DNA of 35,279 bases from an uncultured Clostridium sp. (GCA_958413095.1 CATYUF010000011.1:1-35279); one strand, 5' to 3'. Numbered from the stretch's first letter, positions 1 to 10,239 are shown. Translations and numbers: made by a program. Notes: a model not told the origin generated them from the sequence alone.

Positions 1-6
1 AAATCA

Positions 7-22
7 CTCCGACCCCAAAATC
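7..22. repeat. CTCCGACCCCAAAATC repeat, copy 1
   Basis: The 16-base string at the window edge recurs exactly at 30887-30902 and with changes at 35179-35194, where it lies just downstream of surface-protein genes on the minus strand. Its position here suggests that another such gene 3' end lies just outside the window. This is seen by direct comparison; its function is unknown. Confidence 0.6.
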
Positions 23-53
23 ATTCCAATTTTAAAAAACTAGATAACTATAA

Positions 54-911
54 TTATATTATCACTATATCCATTTCACTTGTTAAACTATCATTTCCAT
101 ATGCATATATCAAGTATAATCTTTGATTTCTTATAAAAAATTCCTCAGTATTTTCTATATTATACTGTTCATCTTTACTATTTCTTTCAAAAATATTATA
201 TCCTAATTTTTTTAAATCTTCAACCTTTTCCTCTTCTATTTTTATTCTATCCCTTATTTTTCTTTGAACTTCATCTTGCTTAAACCCTTTTCTCAAAATC
301 ATTTCTTCTAAACCTATTTCTTTGTTACTGTTTAAATCATAATTATATGTTTTTATAATCTGCCTTTGTGCACTCGCTCCTTCTTTTAATTCTGATTTTA
401 TTATTAATGATAATATATTATCTTCAATCGTTGCCTGATATTTTACTGTATAGATAATATTTTTATTTTGAGTTGCTAACACATTTTCTGCCTTTTTTTG
501 AAAAGTTTCTTTTATTTCGTTATTATATTGTTCTATAATTTCATTTTCTATATTTATATATGGTATTTGTAAATTTAATTCATAACTATTTTTTTTGCTT
601 TCTGTTTTATCATAATATGTATAAATTATCTCTTTATCTTCCTCTTGTTTTTTTACATTGGCACTAAAAGTATTATTTTCTAATTGATTATTAAAAATAT
701 TATCAAATTCTGATATTAAGACTTGCTCATCTATTTCTTGCTTACTCGTTCCTGACGAACCTATTGATAAAATTTCTTCTAATTTATTCTTTCCTAAAAA
801 TTGTGTTATACATACGATTATAATTGCAATTGCACATGATATTATTGCGATAGTATATATAACTATAGCTTTAACATCAGTCTTTTCTTTCTTTGGTAAA
901 GTTACCTTCAT
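54..911 (-). CDS. Membrane-anchored DUF4163/DUF3298 (PdaC/RsiV-like) protein
   Basis: The 285-residue protein has a short basic N-terminus, one membrane segment at about residues 15-40, a linker of about 40 residues, and an extracellular part of about 190 residues. The pattern of a strand-rich stretch (IPYINIENEIIEQYNNEI onward), a YTVKYQATIEDN-type strand and a later KQDEVQRKIRDRI helix resembles the DUF4163 plus DUF3298 pair found in PdaC and in RsiV-type anti-sigma factors. No sigma-factor gene adjoins it, so an anti-sigma role is not supported. It is a single gene, divergent from clpE. The ribosome binding site is weak. Family call is by pattern only. Confidence 0.55.
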   Translation of the reverse strand: MKVTLPKKEKTDVKAIVIYTIAIISCAIAIIIVCITQFLGKNKLEEILSIGSSGTSKQEIDEQVLISEFDNIFNNQLENNTFSANVKKQEEDKEIIYTYYDKTESKKNSYELNLQIPYINIENEIIEQYNNEIKETFQKKAENVLATQNKNIIYTVKYQATIEDNILSLIIKSELKEGASAQRQIIKTYNYDLNSNKEIGLEEMILRKGFKQDEVQRKIRDRIKIEEEKVEDLKKLGYNIFERNSKDEQYNIENTEEFFIRNQRLYLIYAYGNDSLTSEMDIVII

Positions 912-1103
912 TCTAGTCTTTATGATATATTTAACAAATTAAATACATCATATGCTCCTTTCTTATCTTATTTATGAATTATATTTTAACTTTTTATTTG
1001 TATACTATATTTCTAGTTTTCATTCATAGATTTTCACTATTTATTATTCTAACATATAAGTCAAAAAAAAGATAGTTATAATGTTAAAAAATCCTTAATT
1101 TTG

Positions 1104-1132
1104 TTGACTATTCTAGCAAATTAATGTATGAT
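1104..1132 (+). promoter_or_regulatory. Sigma-A-type promoter of clpE
   Basis: TTGACT (1104-1109), a 17-base spacer and TATGAT (1127-1132) lie 41 bases before the clpE start. GAGG at 1160-1163 serves as the ribosome binding site. Confidence 0.7.
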
Positions 1133-1173
1133 ATAGTATATTCAAAATTTAGAAGAAATGAGGAATTCAGAGT

Positions 1174-3543
1174 ATGTTATGTTCAGAATGTAATAAAAAT
1201 CCAGCCATACTTTTTTATAAAAAAATAGAAAATGGTAAAGAGTCTTTTGAAGGTTATTGCTATGACTGTGCAAAAGCAAAAGGTATTAACCCTACTGAAG
1301 CTCTTTATAAACAAAATGATATCTTAGCACATGATAAAATCAACATAAATGATATGACAAAACAATTTGAAACTATTTTTAAAGATTTGGCTGAAAATAT
1401 AAATTTAGAAGATATTGAAAATATTGAAGGTGCTATTACCTTTGATAATACAAATAATAATCCAGATGAAGATGATGAAAATTCTCCTAAAATAGCTGGT
1501 GCTGCTATTCCATTAGGTTCAATTTTTAATATGTTTAATGGACAAAATAACAAAGAAAATAACGAACAAGAAAATTCTTCAAATGGAAGAAAAAAAGTAA
1601 AAGTTGATAAGAAAAAGAATTCTAAGCAAAATAAAAAGAAAAAATTCTTAGATACTTATGGAACAAATTTAACACATAAAGCTAAAAATAATGAATTAGA
1701 TATTGTTATTGGTAGAGATAAAGAAATTCAAAGAATTGTCCAAATTTTAAATAGACGTTCAAAAAATAATCCTTGTTTAATTGGTGAACCTGGTGTTGGA
1801 AAAACTGCAATAGCACAAGGATTAGCTATAAAAATTGCTAATCTAAATGTTCCAGCAAAACTTTTAAATAAAGAAGTTTATTTATTAGATATGACTTCTG
1901 TAATAGCAGGTACACAATTTAGAGGTCAATTTGAATCTAGAATGAAAGGTATTATTGACGAATGTAAAGAATATGGTAATATAATTCTAGTTATTGATGA
2001 AATACACAATATTATAGGTGCAGGAGATGGTGAACATTCAATGAATGCAGCAAATATATTAAAACCTGCTCTATCAAATGGTGAAATTCAATTAATAGGA
2101 ACAACAACTTTAAAAGAATATAGAAAATATATTGAAAAAGACTCAGCTTTAGAAAGAAGATTCCAACAAGTATTAATTGAAGAACCTAATATTGATGATT
2201 CTATTGGAATATTGGAAGGAATTAAAAAATATTATGAAGAATATCACAAAGTAAAAATCTCTTCTGATGTAATAAAACAAGCAGTTATCATGTCAGAAAA
2301 ATATATTCATGATAGATTTTTACCTGATAAAGCTATTGATATTTTAGATGAAGCTTGTTCTAGAATTAACTTAGAAAATAAAGAATTATTTAAATTAGAA
2401 AGCTTAAAACAAGAATTAGCTCATGTTCAGGCAGAAAAAGAAGAAGTTGTAGCTGCTGATTCAACAGAAGATTATCAAAAAGCAGCTGATTTAAAAACTA
2501 GGGAATGTCAATTAATAGAAGAAATTGATACTTTAAGTAAAAAAATGAAACCAAAACAACTTACTATACAAGATGTTGCAAATGTAATTGAAAGTTGGAC
2601 AAAAATACCTGTTAAAAAAATAACTGAAGCAGAAACTCAAAAATTACTAAATCTTGAAACTAATCTTCACAAAAGAGTAATAGGTCAAGATGACGCAGTT
2701 TCAGCTGTTTCAAGAGCTATTAGAAGAAACAGAGCTGGACTAAAAACTACAAAAAGACCACCTTCTTTTATATTTGTAGGTCCTACTGGAGTTGGAAAAA
2801 CAGAATTAGCCAAAAGCTTGGCTTATGAAATGTTTGGTTCTGAAGATTCTATAATAAGAATAGATATGTCTGAATATATGGAAAGTCATTCTACTTCTAA
2901 GTTAATAGGTGCACCTCCAGGTTATGTTGGTTATGATGATGCTGGTCAGTTAACAGATAAAGTTAAAAGAAAACCATATTCAATAATATTATTAGATGAA
3001 ATAGAAAAAGCACATCCAGATGTATTTAATATCTTATTACAAGTATTAGATGATGGTGTACTTACAGATAGTCAAGGAAACTCTGTTAGTTTTTCAAATA
3101 CAATTATAATAATGACTTCTAATGCTGGTTCAAACTTAAACAACAATTCAATAGGTTTTGGAAATACTACTATTAATAAAGGAAAAATTATAGATAGTCT
3201 AAAAGATGTTTTCAGACCTGAATTTCTAAATAGAGTAGATGAAGTTGTTGCTTTTGATGCTTTAACACAAGAACAATTATTGGAAATTGTAGACTTAATG
3301 CTTAATGATACTCAAAAAGCATTAAACGAAAAAGATATAAAAATGCAAATATCAAAAAAAGCTAAGATGTATATCCTTGATAAAGGAACAGATATAAAAT
3401 TTGGAGCAAGACCTTTAAGACGAGCTATTCAAAGATATGTTGAAGATGAATTATCTGAAATGATATTAAGAGGAACTCTTTTAGACGGTCAAAATGTAAA
3501 TATAGAATTACAAGAAGATAAATTAAAATTTGAAGTAAAATAG
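1174..3543 (+). CDS. clpE: ClpE-type AAA+ unfoldase, ATPase partner of ClpP
   Basis: The 789-residue protein starts with a zinc finger (C3/C6 and C29/C32), the mark of ClpE rather than ClpC, which has Clp-N repeats. An Asn/Glu/Lys-rich linker to about residue 165 follows, then two AAA+ modules. Module 1 has Walker A GEPGVGKT and Walker B LVIDEIHN. Module 2 has Walker A GPTGVGKT and Walker B ILLDEIEKAHPD. A short UVR-like helix (EDYQKAADLK) lies between them. An IGF tripeptide in module 2 (NSIGFGN) fits the loop that docks on ClpP. It unfolds protein substrates and feeds them to ClpP in the cytosol. The family is usually under CtsR, but I see no clear heptad repeats at the promoter. Confidence 0.93.
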   Translation: MLCSECNKNPAILFYKKIENGKESFEGYCYDCAKAKGINPTEALYKQNDILAHDKININDMTKQFETIFKDLAENINLEDIENIEGAITFDNTNNNPDEDDENSPKIAGAAIPLGSIFNMFNGQNNKENNEQENSSNGRKKVKVDKKKNSKQNKKKKFLDTYGTNLTHKAKNNELDIVIGRDKEIQRIVQILNRRSKNNPCLIGEPGVGKTAIAQGLAIKIANLNVPAKLLNKEVYLLDMTSVIAGTQFRGQFESRMKGIIDECKEYGNIILVIDEIHNIIGAGDGEHSMNAANILKPALSNGEIQLIGTTTLKEYRKYIEKDSALERRFQQVLIEEPNIDDSIGILEGIKKYYEEYHKVKISSDVIKQAVIMSEKYIHDRFLPDKAIDILDEACSRINLENKELFKLESLKQELAHVQAEKEEVVAADSTEDYQKAADLKTRECQLIEEIDTLSKKMKPKQLTIQDVANVIESWTKIPVKKITEAETQKLLNLETNLHKRVIGQDDAVSAVSRAIRRNRAGLKTTKRPPSFIFVGPTGVGKTELAKSLAYEMFGSEDSIIRIDMSEYMESHSTSKLIGAPPGYVGYDDAGQLTDKVKRKPYSIILLDEIEKAHPDVFNILLQVLDDGVLTDSQGNSVSFSNTIIIMTSNAGSNLNNNSIGFGNTTINKGKIIDSLKDVFRPEFLNRVDEVVAFDALTQEQLLEIVDLMLNDTQKALNEKDIKMQISKKAKMYILDKGTDIKFGARPLRRAIQRYVEDELSEMILRGTLLDGQNVNIELQEDKLKFEVK

Positions 3544-3545
3544 GA

Positions 3546-3655
3546 ACTTTTTAAAGGTATCTTTTGTTTATCATATACAGAAAAATTTTGCAATGGAATA
3601 AGAAAAGTGTTGTATAGGAAAACAAATATCTTTTATCAATTTGTATACCTTAAAA
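3546..3655. repeat. Intergenic repeat containing TTGTATAGGAAAA
   Basis: The clpE-pgsA gap starts with CTTTTTAAAGGT and carries GTATA(C)(A/G)GAAAA-type boxes, including TTGTATAGGAAAA near 3610. The 27735-27830 intergenic region has the same left half, while its right half is the reverse complement of the box seen here. Shared segments include CTTTTTAAAGGT and ATCTTTTATC. The role is unknown; it could be a small mobile repeat or a regulator target. Confidence 0.4.
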
Positions 3656-3678
3656 AAAGAGAAAGGAACGCAATTTTT

Positions 3679-4260
3679 ATGTTAAAATATGTACCAAATA
3701 TACTAACAATAATTAGATTTTTAATAATACCTTTAATTGTAAAAAATATCTTTGCAGGAAATTACATTTTAGCATTTGTATTTTTTACATTATCAGGAAT
3801 AACAGATATTGCAGATGGTTGTATAGCTAGAAAATTTAACCTTATAACAAACTTTGGAAAACTTATGGACCCATTAGCAGACAAGTTAACACAAATTATA
3901 ACATTAGCATCATTAGAAATTGCAGATATAATACCTATGTGGATTTTATTAATAGTTCTACTAAAAGAATTTATAATGATAGTAGGAGCATCATTCTTAT
4001 ATGGAAAAGATGTTGTTGTATACAGTAGATGGTATGGAAAATTAGCAACTGTACTTTTCTATGTAGCAATAGTTGCATCATTAGCAGTAAAACAATTTAG
4101 TTTAGGAGCAATCTGGTCAAACATTACTATCGGAATCTACTTACTAGCTTTAGTATCTACTATATCTGCATTAGTAATGTATGTTAAAGATTTATATAAA
4201 AAAGGATTCATTGAAAAATCCGACTTAAAAAAAGAAGTAACAATTGACAAGAAAAATTAG
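3679..4260 (+). CDS. pgsA: CDP-alcohol phosphatidyltransferase (phosphatidylglycerophosphate synthase)
   Basis: This integral membrane enzyme of about 193 residues transfers a phosphatidyl group from CDP-diacylglycerol to glycerol-3-phosphate, the first step to phosphatidylglycerol. The family signature D-G-x2-A-R-x8-G-x3-D-x3-D is complete, from DGCIAR to GKLMDPLAD, and holds the metal-binding aspartates. Several hydrophobic helices surround it. An open frame reaches back to a GTG at 3607, but the ATG at 3679 has AAAGGA (3662-3667) upstream and gives the usual MLKYVPNILTIIRF start of PgsA. It follows clpE by 135 bases with no clear terminator between, so co-transcription is possible. Confidence 0.9.
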   Translation: MLKYVPNILTIIRFLIIPLIVKNIFAGNYILAFVFFTLSGITDIADGCIARKFNLITNFGKLMDPLADKLTQIITLASLEIADIIPMWILLIVLLKEFIMIVGASFLYGKDVVVYSRWYGKLATVLFYVAIVASLAVKQFSLGAIWSNITIGIYLLALVSTISALVMYVKDLYKKGFIEKSDLKKEVTIDKKN

Positions 4261-4345
4261 AGAAATCTCTTAAAATGACTATTCCTCTAAGCTTCCTATA
4301 ATATACTATCACTAATAAAATATAGCTAAATTAATATTTCTTAAA

Positions 4346-4387
4346 GGGGCTGACCTCGATATAAAATTATATTTCTGGGTCAGCCCC
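4346..4387. terminator. GC-rich hairpin between convergent genes
   Basis: GGGGCTGACC (4346-4355) pairs perfectly with GGTCAGCCCC (4378-4387) across 22 bases. It stands out in this AT-rich DNA and sits between convergent pgsA and the BofC-like gene. A long T-run is lacking, though TTTAAG follows on the minus strand. A bidirectional transcript end is the likely role. Confidence 0.6.
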
Positions 4388-4394
4388 AATGCAC

Positions 4395-4997
4395 TTATTC
4401 AAAATTTTCAATAACCTGATTTAACTCCTGTTTCCCATTAGCCCTAATCCCATTTTGCAACTCAATCTTATCAGTTTCAGTCAAAAACTCCGTTGATATT
4501 TGAGTCTCTTGCAACTCACTTTCTGTACCATCTCCTGAAAGCAAGTATATAACAACTTTTCCATCTTTATCTCTTACAACATAATGCTCTCCACATTGAC
4601 TTTCAAAACTTCTAGAAATAATAATTTCATTATTTGAAAATTTGTCAATGTTCCATGCGCTATATACCTCTTGAATTTCATCTTTAGTCTTATTAACAAG
4701 TTCTTTATTCAAATTAGAATATTCTTCAATACTATGCCCACACTCATTATAATATCTTTTCATAGTCAGTGAACAATTTGGCGAAGTCTTCTCTTCACTT
4801 GAATTAGCTTCTTCTATCTCAATTTCTTCAAAATCACTTGTTTCATCTACACATTCGTCTGTTACAATCTCGTTATTCACTTCTGATACTTTTGTATCAA
4901 TTCCCTCTTCTTTATCTAAACCTTTTATAAAAAAAGCTGTCCCCACTGAAATTATAATTACCAATAAAACTGATAAAATAATAATTGCTCTTTTCAT
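4395..4997 (-). CDS. Membrane-anchored protein with BofC C-terminal-like domain
   Basis: The 200-residue protein has an N-terminal membrane anchor (residues 4-24), an acidic linker to about residue 72, and a domain at about 75-160. Its YYNECGH, CGEHYVVRDKDGKVVIYL and LSGDGT strings resemble the C-terminal domain of BofC, which in Bacillus restrains the SpoIVB protease during sporulation. Two cysteines, in NECGH and SQCGEHY, may pair. GGAGGTTAAC immediately before the ATG is a strong ribosome binding site. It is a single gene facing pgsA. BofC homology is by pattern; a general extracytoplasmic role is equally possible. Confidence 0.5.
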   Translation of the reverse strand: MKRAIIILSVLLVIIISVGTAFFIKGLDKEEGIDTKVSEVNNEIVTDECVDETSDFEEIEIEEANSSEEKTSPNCSLTMKRYYNECGHSIEEYSNLNKELVNKTKDEIQEVYSAWNIDKFSNNEIIISRSFESQCGEHYVVRDKDGKVVIYLLSGDGTESELQETQISTEFLTETDKIELQNGIRANGKQELNQVIENFE

Positions 4998-5188
4998 GTT
5001 AACCTCCGTTCGTAAAATGTTATCATATATCTTTTTTAAGATATTTAATCATTTTATTTATTTTCTAGTATTATTTGCAATTATTTCTAATTTTATACAG
5101 TTTGTCCTATTTCTTTAATTATTCTTGATTTTTTAATTTTTTGTGTAAAATATATCTATTATTCTTATCTAATTATTGAATAGAACTT

Positions 5189-7670
5189 TTAATTTATAAA
5201 TTTTTTCACAAAATATCTTCCTCTTGAATTTACTTCTATACTAATCTCTCCATTCAAATCTGTCCTATAAGTTCCAACTCCGTAAATTACTTAAATTATT
5301 TATAACTCCTTCACTTGGATGCCCAAACTTATTATCCTCTCCTACTCCTATTAAAGCTATTTTAGGTTTTACTAAATTTAAAAATTCATTAATAGATGAG
5401 GTCTTTGACCCATGATGAGCAACTTTTAATACATCTGATTTAAAAATATCATAATTATTCTTATATGTATCTATTATTTTTCTTTCTGCAATTTCTTCTA
5501 TATCTCCAGTAAATAGCATTGAGAAATTTTTATATTCCATCTTCATTACAAGTGAATTATTATTTAAGTTATTTTCTTTTACTATGTTTTCTCTATCTGG
5601 CCATAGTATATTAAACTTTACATTATCTATAACTACTTCCTTTTCTTTATCTAGTTGCATAATCTCTATTTTCTTTTTACTTGCAATTTTTATCATTTCC
5701 TTATAATTTTCTGAATTTTCAAACTGTTTTCCTATAATTACTTTTCCCACTTTCAATTCCTCCAATATTGATAATACTCCTCCTACATGATCCAAGTCAA
5801 AATGAGAAACAAAAACATAGTCTATCTTTGTATATCCCCTGTCTAATATATATGGTATTAAGGTTTTCTTACCAACATCAAAATTTTTTTGTAAACTCCC
5901 TCCACCATCTATTAGAATTGTTTTCTTATGTGGTGTAACAATAAATGTAGAATCACCTTGACCTACATCTATAAAATAAACTTTAAGATTTTTAGGCGAT
6001 ATATTTATAATAGCTACTAATATGAATATAACTATAAATAATTTCTTTAATATATGTTTATTTTTTCTTATTCTATATTTGAAAATCGCAATTAAATTTC
6101 GTATTCGATAATAACTATAATTATTTTTGCTATAAACTTCATCAAAGAAATTAATCACATAAATCATTATATAATAAATAATTATACTTAATATATTAGG
6201 GGTTGAAATATATATTTTTGAAAACGGTAATTTACTAATATTTGAAATAATAATTAATAATTGAATTAATATTGTTACTATTGGTGAAAAGATTCTTGAA
6301 ATAGAAAAAAATATAAAAGAACTTGTTACTAATACTATTGATAAAAAAATTGTTATTCCTATTATCACACTTATTAAAAGATTTGAAATTATAAAATATG
6401 TGCCAAATATATTAAAATTATATATCATTACTGGTAATATTAGAATTTGAGCTGAAAACATAACTGAAAGATTATCTTTTACTTTATTAACTAAAGTTTG
6501 TAATTTATTATTTTTTCTAATTAATAAACTATTCTTAAAACCTTTAAAATTATCAAGTTTTTTTCTTATTTTTCTGCTAAAACTTACTATACCTGTTGTA
6601 GCTAGATATGACAGTTGTAGTCCTATATTTAATATTGAGTATGGATTATTTACCAAAATTAATAGCAAAGATAAAGCAAGTGAATTCCAAAAATTATTTT
6701 TTCTTTGTACTAAAAAAGCCATATTTGCTAATATTCCCATTATACAAGCTCTTACTATTGAAGGTGTAAAACCTACTAAAAACATATAGAATATTAAAAC
6801 TATTATTAAAAAAACTGTACCATATTTCTTGCCTATTATTCCTTGTGAGATTGTAGTTATTAGCATTACTATATATGTTACATGTAATCCTGAAATAGCT
6901 AATATATGTGAAATATTAACTACTCTAAAATTTTCCTTAATACTTTCTTCAATCTCTTCTGTTTTTCCTAATATCAGTCCCTTACATAAACTTGCCTCTG
7001 TTTCATTTAGTAATAAATCAATTTTTTCTTCAATCTTATTAGAAATATTATTGGAAATAGAAAAAATATCTATATCTTTTGATATAACCTCAACTTTTTT
7101 TGAGTTAAATATTCCATAAATTTTTTTAGTTTTCAAATACGTATTATAATCAAAACCTCCATAATTTCTTGCTTCTTTACCTTTCTGAAAGTTTCCCTTG
7201 CATTCAATTATATCTCCATATTCTAAGTTGATTTTTTTATCTACAAATAAATTTAGATATGTATTTTTTACATTTTTACTAGAATTTTGTACTTTTAATA
7301 CTTTTATTTTATAACAATTTTTATATTCTTTTTCATGCTTATCACTTACTATTTTTCCTATAACAGTATACTCTTTTCCTTCATATATATTGGAATATTT
7401 ATATTTTTCATATAACATAATTGAATTTGATAGAATTGAAATTATAATGATTATAAAAATAGTTTTTTTATTTAGAAATAATTTTAAATACTTTAAATAT
7501 CTAAAAATAGATATTATATTAAATTTCTTCTTTTTAAGAATTTTTCTTTTTACAATAAAAATAGCAATTATCAAAATATATAAAAGGACTATACTAAAAT
7601 CAAAGTATAGCCCCCATAATATACCTATTATATATCCTGTAACTGCAATTAAAAATGGTATCTTATTTAT
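5189..7670 (-). pseudogene. comEC: comEC, DNA-uptake channel, start codon altered and 3' end frameshifted
   Basis: ComEC carries single-stranded DNA across the membrane in competence. The open part (7574 to 5265) has a DUF4131-like N-region, many membrane helices, and a C-terminal metallo-beta-lactamase-fold domain with DVGQGDS, SHFDLDHVGG, LFTGDIE and VAHHGSKTS. At the 5' end, AGGAGG (7682-7677) is followed six bases later by ATA, not ATG, in frame with a typical ComEC start (IPFLIAVTGYIIGI); the next usable start in frame is TTG at 7574. At the 3' end a one-base gain or two-base loss near 5282 gives a stop at 5265. The other frame continues GVGTYRTDLNGEISIEV to a stop at 5189, which is the normal ComEC end. 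It lies 37 bases after the NlpC/P60 gene. Confidence 0.85.
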
Positions 7671-7706
7671 TTTTTACCTCCTAATTGCCTGTTTTAGTTT
7701 ATATTT

Positions 7707-9017
7707 TTAATTTACAATTCTTCTTGCTCCAGTATAGTTTTTACTATAATATCCTGAATTTAAAGAATCTATTCTAACCCCTGTTGATGGTGTTGACGCA
7801 TGTATAATTTGCCCTCCTCCTATATATATAGCAACATGATTTATTGGAGAACCAAACATTACTAAGTCTCCTGGTTGTAAGTTTGCTCTACTTACATATG
7901 TTCCATTGCTATATTGACCTGCTGCTGTTCTATTTAATGATATTCCGTGTTGTCTATATACATATGATGTAAAACCTGAACAGTCAAATCCTGTACTTGG
8001 TGAAGTACCACCATATACATATTTATATCCTAAATATTTTTTTGCTGTTGCAACTATTGCACTTCCTTTGGCAGAACCTGTTGAATTACTTGGTGTTTTT
8101 GTGTCATTTGCCACATTTGTTTGTGCATTTGTACTCTTTTCCTTTTTGCTTGATTTTCTTGAAGTATTTGCCCCTCTTGATGTTGTATTTGTTTTTGTTG
8201 GTTCTTGTTTAGTATCTGATAAAAGTGAAGATGATATATAACCTTCTTTTCCATTTAAAGTTACTTTACTCCATCCGTTTTCTTCTTTAGATACTGTTAC
8301 TGCTGTATTTTGTGTAGCATTTGCTATAATTTCACTTGTTGTATTTGGTTCTTTTCTTACATTTACTGATGTTGCATTAATATATTTAGTCTTAGTTTTT
8401 ACTACTTCTTCTTGAACTGGTTGTTGAATTTGTTCTACTTTTTGTTCTCTTTGTAATTTATCTTTTCTAATCCAACCTTTTGTAGTTTTTGTTTCTACAT
8501 ATACCCAATCATTAATAATTTCTGTTGCATTAACTTTTTCATCTTTTTTTACTTCTACAACATCTGTTGCATTTATTGTAGGTACTAATTTCAATTTAGT
8601 ATCAGCAACTAAAATATATTCTCCTAATTCAGAATTGTTTTCAGTTAATACTGCATTAGCTTGAACATTATTTGATGTTGTTGTATTTTCTTGTGATACT
8701 TGATTTGTTGCTTGTGTTGTTTCATTTTTTTCTACTTTTTCTTCATTTGTATTAATTAGATCTTTTCTTATATATCCTGTTATATTGTTATGTTTAACTT
8801 TATACCAGTCTCCTGCTTTTTCTACTATTTCAACTTCTTGATTTAGGGAAAGTTGTTCTAAAATTTTACTCTCAGCATCTGCTGTTTCTCTTAAATTAGC
8901 AGTCTCAACATTGATTGTTCCAGTATTTGCTGCTAAGCTAATATTTATAAAAAGCATACTTAGAATTAATATTGCTGACATAATTATGATGCTTCTTATA
9001 TTCATTTTACTTTTCAT
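7707..9017 (-). CDS. Secreted SH3b-repeat NlpC/P60 peptidoglycan endopeptidase
   Basis: The product is 436 residues from the ATG at 9017, which follows AAGGAGAAGG by 6 bases; the open frame to 9098 has no better start. A signal peptide (ends ISLAA) is followed by bacterial SH3 repeats: one starting NVETANLRETADAESK, a degenerate one near the middle, and one starting NATSVNVRKEPNTTSE. A Ser/Thr/Lys-rich linker leads to an NlpC/P60 domain over the last 120 residues. The catalytic Cys is in FDCSGF, His in NHVAIYIG, and the third polar residue in IIHAS. Such enzymes cut D-Glu to diamino-acid bonds in peptidoglycan stems. comEC follows closely. Confidence 0.93.
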   Translation of the reverse strand: MKSKMNIRSIIIMSAILILSMLFINISLAANTGTINVETANLRETADAESKILEQLSLNQEVEIVEKAGDWYKVKHNNITGYIRKDLINTNEEKVEKNETTQATNQVSQENTTTSNNVQANAVLTENNSELGEYILVADTKLKLVPTINATDVVEVKKDEKVNATEIINDWVYVETKTTKGWIRKDKLQREQKVEQIQQPVQEEVVKTKTKYINATSVNVRKEPNTTSEIIANATQNTAVTVSKEENGWSKVTLNGKEGYISSSLLSDTKQEPTKTNTTSRGANTSRKSSKKEKSTNAQTNVANDTKTPSNSTGSAKGSAIVATAKKYLGYKYVYGGTSPSTGFDCSGFTSYVYRQHGISLNRTAAGQYSNGTYVSRANLQPGDLVMFGSPINHVAIYIGGGQIIHASTPSTGVRIDSLNSGYYSKNYTGARRIVN

Positions 9018-9101
9018 TTTAATCCTTCTCCTTAAATATTTATATATTTGCAAAAAGTAGTACCTTCTTAGTATACTATAAAAAGGATAAAAAGTCAAAT
9101 T

Positions 9102-9434
9102 TTAGATAATTTGGGTCTTTATTGCCAAATTTACTATATTATAAATTAATTTTTGTTTCTTAATATTGCATTGTATTATCAACTCATATAACTGTTTGTC
9201 AATGCAATTATTAATTTCTATATTTTCAATATTTAATATATCAAAAACTGAAATATCTAATAAATCACAAATTTTAATAAAATCTACTAAACTTATTTTT
9301 GCTATACCGTTTTCTAAATCATCTATTGTTTTTTTAGAAATATTTAGTAAATTAGCTATATTGTCAATTTCTAATTTTTTTACTTTTCTTTGGTTTCTTA
9401 CTCTTTTTCCTATAACTGCATAATCAATTTTCAT
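9102..9434 (-). CDS. XRE-family DNA-binding regulator
   Basis: The 110-residue protein has a helix-turn-helix at about residues 8-62 (IGKRVRNQRKVKKLEIDNIANLLNISKKTIDDLENG), the lambda-Cro/SinR-like fold. The C-terminal 45 residues have no motif I know. A textbook promoter precedes it. It ends 84 bases before the NlpC/P60 start and on the same strand, so it may regulate that operon or itself. The target is not visible. Confidence 0.85.
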   Translation of the reverse strand: MKIDYAVIGKRVRNQRKVKKLEIDNIANLLNISKKTIDDLENGIAKISLVDFIKICDLLDISVFDILNIENIEINNCIDKQLYELIIQCNIKKQKLIYNIVNLAIKTQII

Positions 9435-9458
9435 AGTATCACTTTCCTTTCATTGGTA

Positions 9459-9487
9459 AATATAACATTATGTGTTCTATTTGTCAA
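9459..9487 (-). promoter_or_regulatory. Sigma-A promoter of the XRE gene
   Basis: On the minus strand TTGACA (9487-9482), a 17-base spacer and TATATT (9464-9459) lie 25 bases before the ATG. Confidence 0.75.
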
Positions 9488-9690
9488 CATATTTTTTAAC
9501 AATATAGTAAAAATTAATTGTTAAATACTTTATGTTATTTTTACATAGTAATACTTTGAAAATTGATTTCTATTATTTAAAATTGACTTTTCTTTCAATT
9601 ATATATTTTTTTATATTTAACATTTAGTTTCTCTATCATCTTTTCTTATCTAACTTTGCTACTTTTCTTATATAATTCAAGCAGTAAATT

Positions 9691-10239
9691 TCACTCTTTA
9701 AAATAGTCTATAATTCCATTATAAATCCCTAATGCTAAATTTTCTTGATATACATCATCTTGTAATTCTTTTTCTTCTTGTGGATTAGATAAAAATCCAC
9801 ATTCTACAATTGAAATTGGTATTTGTATATTTTTAATTAAATATTTATTATCTAATTTCATTGCTACTCTTTTATTTTCTTTTTGCATAGAATTGTTTAA
9901 TCCATTTTGGATTGATTTAGCTAGTCTTTCACTCTCTTCTTTTCCTTCCTTATAAAATGTTTGCCAGCCATAATATTTTGATTGTTCTATCATGTTTAAA
10001 TGAATTGATACAAAAATATCTGCTGATGAATTATTTCCAATTTTTGCTCTATTTCTCATATCTGCTCTCTTTTTTTCTTTTAAAGTCTTACTATTTAAAT
10101 CATATATAGCATTTTCATCTGAACGAGTTAGTATAACTTTACACCCATCCTCTTCTAATAACTTTTTTAATTTGAAAGTTATCTTTAAATTTATATCAGC
10201 TTCTGTAATTCCATTTTTACTTTGTGCTCCTTCATCTGG
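9691..10239 (-). CDS. cwlD: cwlD 3' part, N-acetylmuramoyl-L-alanine amidase, separated from its 5' part by a mobile element
   Basis: This is the C-terminal 182 codons of an Amidase_3 enzyme that trims muramic acid for muramic-lactam formation in spore cortex. The frame is open from the 11-bp core at 10239 and reads PDEGAQSKNGITEADINLK, then TRSD, a VSIHLN zinc-ligand motif and the catalytic VECGFLSNP near the end. The first in-frame ATG (10059) is internal, and this part lacks the DAGHG zinc motif, which lies at 20426-20608. Joined at the core, the two parts give about 239 residues, matching CwlD length, without frame change. On its own this fragment should not make active enzyme. Confidence 0.9.
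   Translation of the reverse strand, partial: PDEGAQSKNGITEADINLKITFKLKKLLEEDGCKVILTRSDENAIYDLNSKTLKEKKRADMRNRAKIGNNSSADIFVSIHLNMIEQSKYYGWQTFYKEGKEESERLAKSIQNGLNNSMQKENKRVAMKLDNKYLIKNIQIPISIVECGFLSNPQEEKELQDDVYQENLALGIYNGIIDYFKE
10229..10239. repeat. Attachment core, left copy
   Basis: CCTTCATCTGG is identical to 20418-20428. On the cwlD strand it reads CCA-GAT-GAA-GG in frame (PDEG). It is the inferred crossover region of the serine recombinase. Confidence 0.85.

Noticed and set aside
54..911. Anti-sigma factor call for the DUF3298 protein
   Set aside because: No sigma-factor gene lies beside it, and the domain also occurs in deacetylase and orphan proteins.
1100..1173. CtsR heptad repeats in the clpE promoter
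   Set aside because: TTGACT and nearby AGCAAA only loosely resemble the GGTCAAA direct repeats; no paired heptads with the right spacing.
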